Assembly: GCF_050003625.1 (NCBI RefSeq)
Contig: NC_134401.1
Span: forward strand, 868,001-932,000
Direction: 5' to 3'
Source of the DNA: Haematobia irritans
Lineage: Eukaryota; Arthropoda; Insecta; Diptera; Muscidae
Length of the DNA stretch: 64,000 bases
The translations under genes and the position numbers were made by a program. Below, piece after piece: positions 55,562 through 64,000 of this stretch (position 1 is its first letter; the number at the start of each line of letters is the position of its first letter). Below the pieces are notes generated by a model that worked only from the letters and a program-made list of their open reading frames with translations, made no database searches and was not told the DNA's origin.

Positions 55562-58500
55562 AACATTTGGAATTAACTGCAAAAAGGGTCTTTGTTATTG
55601 GATAATCGCTGTATATAGTATGTTTTGGGAAAAGAGGTCCGCATTCGCGACGATTCATGTTTTTTTCTTCTTCTATAGCTTAAAAACAGAACCATAATAT
55701 GTTTTTCCCACAACCTCAGTATGCCAAGTTAAAATGTAATTTCTTCAAAAACAAACATTTTACAGAAATCTAGCTAGGCTGCTGGAGCTATATTTTGACT
55801 TTTAATGAATATTGTTCTAGGTTATTGAAAGTAAATAATATATTTATCACTATCATATTATTTCCCTTCCAAATACATACGTATATGCATTTCCTAACTG
55901 AGCAAGACCCCAGGTTAAAATACTCTATGTTCATAAAGGCTTTATTGAAGAGAATTTATTTCCTAATTGAAAAAAAAACTTTCAAAGAAATAAGCCTTTA
56001 TTTAAGTTGTTAGAAAAGATTGAAAACTTCATGACGGCCGTACCAAATGCAGCTTACGAAAAATCATTTTCATTTTGTTAAGAATTTTTCTAATGATAAT
56101 AGCAAAAATAATATAAGAAAACCAAACAACAATAACTGTGACTTAATGTGTAATTAATTTGCAATATTTTTTCTCTCTTCTTAAATACAATGTAATGAAC
56201 TTTTAGTAATATTTTGTAAAAAAAAAGAAAAAACACAAAAAACGAAACACAAAGACAAATAATATTTATGTACATGTATAATTTATATTTAATAATTTAG
56301 CATTATTATTCTTCCATTTTCGAGCAACAACGATACTTAATTTTATCCATTTTAATGAACTATATATATTTTATTTTGTACAAAGTATTTTGCTTTTATG
56401 GCATATTATTTTGGTGCTTTTAGTTCCTATGTCCTTCCCTAAAGAATTATAATGATGACCCGTGATTAGAATTATTTATACGTTTTCAATTTTTTACATA
56501 TATTTCCCCCCTCACAATGTTGCTAAAAGGCTTACAAAGCCTTATGGTAATTTTTATGTTTCTTTAATTTGAAATGCTTTATTATGTTAAAACAAGAAAG
56601 TTATGTTTTTTATCGAAAAATCAAAAAATGTAGAGATAAAAATATATATATAATTGTATATATAGACCAAAACAAAAGATTTAAGAAACAAACGCGACCC
56701 CAACTCTTGCTCTCTTACTCTCTCAAACGAAAACTATTGGCATACTTTGCTCGACAAGAAACGAGAACATCAACCGAATGTATACACATAAAGTTTGTAT
56801 AGTTTTGTGTAAACTCATATTCTTGGCCTGTAAAGGATGACAAATACATAATAGTATTATGATTGTACCAAATCTTAAACCCCTCCCCAAACAAAAAAAA
56901 AAAAAAAACAAGGAGATTTAGTGTAATGAAGAAAAATACTCAACAATTCAATTGGGGGTTTAAGCAGTTTCCCATAAAATAATTCTCACACATATACATA
57001 TACGAGGTAGTAAGAATTGTATTAATTTAGAATAATATGTAGTAAATAGGAAACCTAATTAAGAGAAATTACATTCCACAAATCTCATCGATTCAACCAC
57101 CAACACATTGTAAATAAAAACATAAATCAATTTTAAAATCACAAAAATCAAAATTTGTTTTCATTTAATTTTCTTTTTATAAGGAATTATACAAATAAAA
57201 TTAAAACAATAAATCTCACAAAAAGGGACATAATACTCGCTTGAATCTAAAGCATGGGAAATTGATCACAGAAAACTCAATTTGTACAATATTCAATAAA
57301 TGGGAATATATATAAATCCCTATATATTTTGGGGATTGTCATTATTTCCAGCTAAATTCATATTGAAACTTAAGCTATTGTATACGCTCAATAAAACTAA
57401 AAACCACAAATACAAAAACATATATACAGAGTAAATAATTCCAATAAAACAAAATCCCTTCATGTACAAATCGGCATTATAGAAAAAAAAAGAGATAAGA
57501 TATATATAAAAAATTATTAATCATTATCTTAAACCAGATAAGTAAACCATTCTGAATTTATTAGAAATAGAAAACGCCCCCATATAAAAGAACAGTAATA
57601 AGGAAAGGGAAGACAAATATACTCAATAGTTTAAAATACCTAACCAATTCACATCTCCTCAATTTCCTATGAACAAAAAAAAAAAAAACAAAACCTAACA
57701 ACAATTGAAAACAGGGTACTCAGCAACAAGCAAAACGAACAAAATAATAAATTTTTTTAAACATATTATACACTTATAAACTTACATATACTTATATAAC
57801 AAAACAAGATATCCCAGTATATATGTATTTTATAAAAAAAAATGAAGAAAATACCAAAAAATGCTCGAAATTATTAACATAAATTTACTTACAACTCCTT
57901 AAATTCGAAAGGATTACCCAAATGAAAAACTTTGGCTTATTCCTGTAAAGAAAACAGAGAAAAAACAAAAACACACTTACATGATAATATAATTGTTAAT
58001 TAGTTTAAAACGGTTTAATTAGGTGATAATTTATTAAAGAGGCAACAGAAACGTAGAAGAGTTAGTATTAAATTCATACAAAACAACAAAAAAATATACA
58101 ATAAAATAAAACAAAACATACACATTCACATACAAACAGAAAAACACCACAAATATTGTAAAATTTCAAAATATCTAAAATAAACATTGAAATACAAAAA
58201 TATTTAAAACTAAATATCAGTACTATCTTTTATTTAACACTATTTATCCTTTTGGGATTTGGAACCATCACAGGAACTTTTTAGTACTGAAACATTTGAA
58301 AAAAAAAGGCAGCAACGAACAATAAATCAATGTTCCGGAAGAATATAAAAACTTCAAATATTCCATTTTACAGCATATCACAACATACACTTCTAAACTC
58401 CTTCCCTCCTTCCTCTCTTAGCACAATCTACAATTTTAAAGTTCAAAGCCTAAAAATTTCTAGAAGTTGTATATATTTTCACAATTTGACCAAAAGCAAA

Positions 58501-59155
58501 TTTACAGAAGTCTATTCACTTTTATTTCTGTTTCTTTAAATTTGAGAAATATGTGATATCAAAGCGGTTAGAAATCGTTAATGTGTTAGATATGAATTCA
58601 AACATTTCTTTAAGTGTTCTGTTATTACAGTCCGGTTTAGGTTTATGTCTTAGATAAGTTGCCAAATACAGAAATAACTTATAAACATTTCGATAAGTTA
58701 AGAATCGATTTCATATGTAAAGTTTAATAATCTATCGAAAACACAATTATTTAAAAGTTTGTGACTCGGCTAAATTAGTTGGGATAGGAAAAAATCTGAC
58801 GGCGTTCGTTTCAACTACGAAATTAAGTCGCAATGGGGGTTCAAATGTCTCATTGGTGAGCTGCCATCTACATGTCAATATACAAATCAGTATTTTCCAT
58901 GATATAGATACTTAAGCGCCGAAGAGTATTTCTGCATTGGAAAATCTATAAAAATCGATAATTACGCTTAGGTTTTAAAATCTACTTAACCTCAATTATG
59001 TATAGACGTCTCAAGTTGCTTCATAGCACAGTCCTTTTCGTCGACGCCCTTTCTTCTGTAAACGCTGGTATTATGTTAAATTATAAATGAAAATATTGAC
59101 GAATTATAGATGAAAAAGAAAGTGCACACAAATTTTCGGGCAAAATATGATAAAA
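55562..59155 (+). other. lov: lov 3' untranslated region and downstream flank
   Basis: Sharply AT-rich after the TAA, with many ATTTA words and several AATAAA polyadenylation signals (for example 57113-57118, about 57291-57296, about 57390 and about 58099). The first overlaps TGTAAATA at 57109-57116, which fits a Pumilio-binding element. The true end of the transcript cannot be fixed and may use several sites. No further gene is seen up to 59155. Confidence 0.5.
57109..57118 (+). promoter_or_regulatory. Pumilio-type site overlapping a poly(A) signal
   Basis: TGTAAATAAA contains the Pumilio consensus TGTANATA and the hexamer AATAAA. Such words arise by chance in AT-rich sequence, so this is only suggestive. 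Confidence 0.3.
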
Positions 59156-59290
59156 AGCAAATTCTATTCATGTAATGGACTAACATGATGACATTTGTTA
59201 GTTCATTGGTAGAAACCAATGACAGCAAATTCTATTCATGTAGCCCATTACATGATGAAATATGTTCGTTCATTGGTAGAACACAATGCT
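59156..59290 (+). repeat. 68-bp tandem duplication
   Basis: AGCAAATTCTATTCATGTA begins at 59156 and again at 59224. The following ~45 bp (ACATGATGA, GTTCATTGGTAGAA, CAATG) also match with some substitutions, giving two diverged 68-bp units. Confidence 0.8.
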
Positions 59291-59463
59291 GCATTTTAAT
59301 TACTGATATTGTAAACATAACCATAGCGATATACAATAGGCGGACACTGGTTTATATGCATTTCTTAGCCCAAAATCCGCGATGGAATACCGTGCGGCTA
59401 TTGGCGTGTCGCCGAATTAAAATTATTCTTATTCCATGGCGGAAAATGCGATAGTGTTACTAT

Positions 59464-60094
59464 TAGGGCTGTCACCCGGATTAAATCCCGTCCCGAAATC
59501 CCGGGATTTTTTTATTTTGAATCCCAGGATTTTTCGGGATCCCGAAAAAATAATTCCAGTTTTTTAAAATTGTGAGTTTATATGATTGTTTATTAATAAA
59601 TTGGAGTCCTCACTCTTAGATTTCATACCCGACAAATTGAGTTAATAAACATTTATGGTACACCTTGAGTTAAAATTTATTATAAATGAGGTATACTAAA
59701 CAGCACAATTTCATCAAAAATCGAAGTAAATGATAAGGTCCTTTGAATAATTAGTTAATGTGAAATGGAATTCGTGCCACATAAAATAAAAAGCAATGAT
59801 AAAAAGGTCCGTTGAAAATGTGATAAAATCGCGTTTATCTAATAAAAAATTTGGATGTCTTGATATTTTTAGCTAAATTGAAGTACAAAAGAATTATCAC
59901 AAGTATACCAAAAAATACGCATAATCTAACCTGATCCTTAAAATTTTTTGGCGCTGTAGATTGTTATTACTTAAAATATTTGAAGAATCCCGAAACTTTT
60001 GGGATACCGAAAAATATCACGGGATGCCGGGATTCTATATTTTGAAATCCCGAAACCCGGGATTTTTAAAAATCGGTCCCGAATGACAGTCCTA
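59464..60094. mobile_element. hAT-like MITE with 8-bp target duplication
   Basis: The termini TAGGGCTGTCA (59464) and TGACAGTCCTA (ending 60094) are inverted repeats with one mismatch. GTTACTAT at 59456-59463 and GTTACCAT at 60095-60102 form an 8-bp target duplication with one mismatch, and it fits the hAT preference nTnnnnAn. Both subterminal zones are packed with ATCCCGGGATT/CCCGAAA-type words in both orientations, resembling transposase-binding clusters. The 631-bp element has no transposase frame and is non-autonomous. Confidence 0.85.
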
Positions 60095-60102
60095 GTTACC
60101 AT

Positions 60103-60453
60103 CGCTTATCAATTTTTTGACTAACTATTACGCATTATCGCCTGCCCACGTGGAAATTATTTATAATATTTTATAAATAACTCAACAAATTACAAGATAT
60201 TACATGTTTTTATTCAACTTTTATATATAATATTGAAAAATCATGCTATATTCACATCGAAATCAAAGACACAAGAAAGAAGGACATTTTTGCCGACAAA
60301 GTTCATGTATCATATATCTTCGTCACGGCGAAATGTTTCGCCTTTCGCTGTGGTTATGTGTACGCTCTTTGGTAATTCTAGTCTTATTTATCCACTTGGT
60401 TTGTGGCTTTGATAACCTTACTAAAGCGCCAAAAAACACATTAGCGGGGAAAC
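60103..60453. other. Spacer with a small open frame, not called
   Basis: A 95-codon plus-strand frame at 60243-60530 has a hydrophobic stretch (LVILVLFIHLVCGF) after about 45 residues and runs into the tandem duplication below. It has no recognisable domain. I leave it uncalled. Confidence 0.4.
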
Positions 60454-61252
60454 GTGTTCATTGTGGAAAATACCTGGTTTGTGAATTTGGTATTTTGTCG
60501 CCAGTAAAACATTCAGCTAATATGCTTTGAATTCAAGTATATAAGATGGTTGCATATTGGAATTGTAGTTTACAACAACTTGCCTTCCCCATGTACATTA
60601 AGTGACCGCTGTAGTCGACTTCCGTGTAATAGTCAATTTATTCGCAAATATGAAATTTTTAACGATGAAAAATGGTTTTCCGGTTTTACAAACTCTGATA
60701 TTTCATATAAATACCTCTCAAGATTTTCTCTTCTAATATTACGTGATTAGGTTATAATGGATAGAATCTATATAAAAACCTGAGCTCTACGGCTCTGAGG
60801 CCCTCTTTCATACATTGACACGAAATGTGTTAATTGTGGAAAATACCTGGTTTGTGAAGTTGGTATTTTGTCGCCAGTAAAACGTTCAGCTAATATGCTT
60901 TGAATTCAAGTACACAACATGGTTGCTATATTGGATTTGTAGTTTACAACAACTTGACTTCTCCATGTACACTAAGTGACCGCTGTAGTCGACTTCCATG
61001 TAATAGTCCATTTATTCTCAAGTATGAAATATGAAGGTTTTAACGATGAAAAATAGTTTTCCGGTTTTAGAGACTCTGATATCCCATATTAATATTTACC
61101 TCTCAAGATTTTCTCTTCTAATATTACGTGATTAGGTTATAATGGATAGAATCTATATAAAAACCTGAGCTCTACAAGCATATCCCTGGTACTTGGCTAA
61201 TTTAAAAAACATAGTTTCGTAAATTTAGGCCCTCTTTCCAACAATGACACTT
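60454..61252 (+). repeat. Tandem duplication of a unit of about 0.37-0.4 kb
   Basis: Copy A starts at 60454 (GTGTTCATTGTGGAAAATAC) and copy B at 60827 (GTGTTAATTGTGGAAAATAC). They stay collinear through GGTATTTTGTCGCCAGTAAA, GACCGCTGTAGTCGACTTCC, TCTCTTCTAATATTACGTGA and CCTGAGCTCTAC (ends 60790 and 61175). The segment GGCCCTCTTTC...CAATGACAC follows copy A directly (about 60800) and copy B after a ~50-bp insertion (about 61230), so the original unit includes it. There is no coding capacity beyond short frames. It may be a repeated regulatory segment or part of an unrecognised transposon. Confidence 0.85.
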
Positions 61253-62524
61253 TGCAAGTAAAATATCCAATTTTAATCAGTTTTACGACGATGAAGAGAA
61301 TAAATCGGAAGATTGGTTTGTTGATTTTGTTATGCGCTAAAAGCAAAACTTTTTAAATGGACTTCCAAACCAATACTCTATATTAAGAATGTAATGGAAC
61401 AAGTAACATCTGTAATTTGTCACTAATAAATATGGACATACCATGAAACTCCAGCAGTGCACTGTGAATATTCCATTATTTCCATCATTCAGTTCAAATT
61501 GAGAACATTATCAAGTCTTGTTGAAAATTTTCATTGAACACCCGCTAAGATTTAAGTAAACAATGAAAATGTCTGGTGACAAATTTTATGAGATTGGGGG
61601 AGAAATTTATATGTGTTAAGATTTTGTCTCCATAATTTGTTAATTCATTCATTGCCAAGGCAATGGAATCAATTCAGCTATTACGAGGGGAGACGATGAT
61701 TGTCTATGGGGGGCTTTAGAGCATCACACATCCATTATATGGGAATGGCCAACATGAATACTTCATTAATTGAACTATGCAACTTTGGGGTATCTTTTCG
61801 AATATTTGAAAAGTAAAGTGGAGTTTGTTTCAATATTCAAAATATTGTGTTGGTTTAAGAGAACTTTAAAATAGAGATAAAATATTCAAATGGTTCTAGT
61901 TTGAAAAATTAAGAGTTAGTAACCATTACATTAAAAAAATCTTATTTGTATGGTTAGAAATCAAAAGAAAGCGTGGTATTCTTAGTAAATATTACTCAGA
62001 CTTCAATCATTTGTCCAAAATACTTTACGACATACTTAAGATATTTTGTTGGTTTAATCTCGCAGTCATGCCCAATTTCTTTACATATTCCTCAATTGTT
62101 TTAAAAATGAATAGAAAGACAAAACACACAAAAGAATTCAACAGGCGTTGCAAAACAAATTATTCAGGACAAGCGACATATGTTGCTTCAGAAGGAAATT
62201 AATTTGGAACTAAACTCAAATGTGCCCTACAACAAAGGTTTCATTACATACGAATTTTACGCAATGTGTTTCAAGACGTAAGGAACAATTTTGTGTGAAT
62301 ACTGATATCAGTGTGTCTTTAATGTCCTCCCGTCCACATACGGTTACTCACATAGGCAAGTAACGATATTTTTATAACCACAAAGAAATACCAGAGGGAG
62401 GTTAAAAAAATTACAGTTTTTTTGTAATTCACATTACATGCCATTGCAATCGCTGTTTTTTTACCATCAAAAACCGCGATGCAGTCTTGCCGTTCTTTGT
62501 TTTGTTTTCGGTATTATGGTTTGA
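61253..62524. other. Intergenic, no gene recognised
   Basis: AT-rich sequence without recognisable genes, repeats of the window families or RNA genes. Confidence 0.5.
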
Positions 62525-63941
62525 TTTTTATACCCTCCACCATAGGATGGGGGGCATATTAACTTTGTCATTCCGTTTGTAACACATCGAAATATTGCTC
62601 TAAGACCCCATAAAGTATATATATTCTGGGTCGTGGTGACATTCTGAGTCGATCTGAGCATGTCCGTCCGTCTGTTGAAATCACGCTAACTTCCGAACGA
62701 AACAAGCTATCGACTTGAAACATGGCACAAGTAGTTGTTATTGATGTAAGTAGGATGGTATTGCAAATGGGCCATATCGGTCCACTTTTACGTATAGCCC
62801 CCATATAAACGGACCCCCAAATTTGGCTTGCGAGGCATCTAAGAGAAGCAAATTTCATCCGATCCGGCTGAAATTTGGTACATGGTGTTAGTATATGGTC
62901 TCTAACAACCATGCAAAAATTGGTCCACATCGGTCCATAATTATATATAGCCCCCATATAAACCGATCCCCCAATTTAGCTTGCGAGGCCTCTAAGAGAA
63001 GCAAATTTCATCCAATCCGGCTGAAATTTGGTACATGGTGTTAGTATATGGTCTCTAACAACCATGCAAAAATTGGTCCACATCGGTCCATAATTATATA
63101 TAGCCCCCATACAAACCGATCACCAGATTTGACCTCCGGAGCCTCTTGGAAGACCAAAATTCATCCGATTCAGTTGAAATTTGGTACGTGATGTTAATAT
63201 ATGGCCTCAAACTCCCATGCAAAAATTGGTCGAAATGTCCATAATTATATATAGCCCCCATATAAACCGATCCCCAGATTTGACCTCCGGAGCCCCTTGG
63301 AAGAGCAAAATTCATCCGATTCGGTTGACATTTGGTATGTGATGTTAGTATATGGTATCCAACAATATCAGTCCATAATTATATATAGCACCCATATAAA
63401 CCGATCCCCAGATTTGACCTCCGGTGCCTTTTGGAGAAGCAAAATTCATCCGATCTGGTTGAAATTTTGTACGTGGTGGTAGTATATGATATTTAACAAC
63501 CATGCCAAAAGTGGTCCATATCAGTCCATAATCATATATATCTAGTATATGGCCGTTAACAACCATGCCTAACTAGGTCCATATCGGTCTATAGTATATA
63601 GCCCTCAGATAAATCGATCCCCAATCACACAAAAATTGGTCCATATCAATAATTGTATATAGCCCCCATATAAGCGACCCCCATATTTCAATTCTTGCTC
63701 CCTACGTACCGTGCAAAAGTCCATATCGATTCGTAATAATTTGTAGACTTACCTACACATACTTTTTTTGTCTAATGTATACCACGTATGGACTAACTCA
63801 CAATTTAGAAAACGATTTAAGATACCACAACCCAAGTAATTCGATTGTGGATGACAGTCTTTCGTAGAAGTTTCTACTCAATCCATGGTGGAGCGTACAT
63901 AAGATTCGGCCTGGCCGAACTTACGACCGTTTATACTTGTT
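62525..63941 (+). mobile_element. 153-bp tandem-unit element, copy 2 (Helentron/DINE-like?)
   Basis: Same element as 15595-16805 in opposite orientation. It begins TTTTTATACCCTCCACCATA and ends with the hairpin ATTCGGCC-T-GGCCGAA and TATACTTGTT. Central units are phased by the CCCATATAAACCGATC motif at about 62812, 62955, 63108, 63259 and 63393 (spacings 143, 153, 151, 134). Distal units beyond 63,500 are more degraded. About 110 bp before the hairpin (63730-63840) are absent from copy 1. No transposase is encoded, and frames through the units are incidental. Confidence 0.75.
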
Positions 63942-64000
63942 AGGTATTAAAGACTTTTGTGTTTATTTATATATAGTCAGTAAAAGGGATGAAACCACAC
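63942..64000. other. Window edge, nothing recognised
   Basis: Short AT-rich flank of the preceding element. Confidence 0.5.

Noticed and set aside
60243..60530. 95-codon frame with a signal-like hydrophobic stretch
   Set aside because: The hydrophobic stretch is not N-terminal, there is no domain, and it runs into a non-coding tandem duplication where the second copy does not keep the frame.

Overview
The window looks like nuclear DNA from a higher fly (Diptera), probably a calyptrate such as a muscid or blow fly. The evidence is a long AT-rich, gene-poor background, GT-AG introns, a BTB plus Pipsqueak transcription factor of the insect type, and a dense set of short non-autonomous transposons. 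The species cannot be fixed from the sequence alone.

Only one host gene is supported: a plus-strand BTB/Pipsqueak-domain regulator at about 44.8-57 kb, most likely the orthologue of Drosophila jim lovell (lov). It has a 5' leader exon joined to a large first coding exon (BTB, acidic and alanine-rich stretches), a short second coding exon, and a third coding exon with the psq DNA-binding helix-turn-helix. The third exon reaches a TGA, after which the same frame stays open for 128 more sense codons of protein-like sequence. A GC-rich stem-loop starts 7 nt after the TGA. This is a candidate programmed stop-codon readthrough and is the most interesting signal in the window.

The rest is non-coding or mobile DNA. 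Positions 1-44,800 hold no host gene I can recognise. They contain a tRNA-derived SINE family with CCTAA tails, a piggyBac-like MITE with TTAA sites, a foldback family with TIRs near CACCCAGAGAAGG (one copy inside a larger palindrome), TACACT-ended MITEs, a SINE inserted near other MITE copies with a perfect 14-bp target duplication, an internally deleted DD41D mariner, and a 253-bp pure AT microsatellite. Two copies of an element built on an in-frame 153-bp tandem unit, with a terminal hairpin, lie in opposite orientation near the two ends of the window. Downstream of the gene are a hAT-like MITE with an 8-bp target duplication and a tandem duplication of about 0.37 kb.

The long stretches just upstream of the gene (about 35-44 kb) and its two introns are rich in CA/TG and homopolymer tracts and could hold its enhancers, but nothing specific can be assigned by eye. 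There is no rRNA, genuine tRNA gene, CRISPR array or bacterial-type operon.
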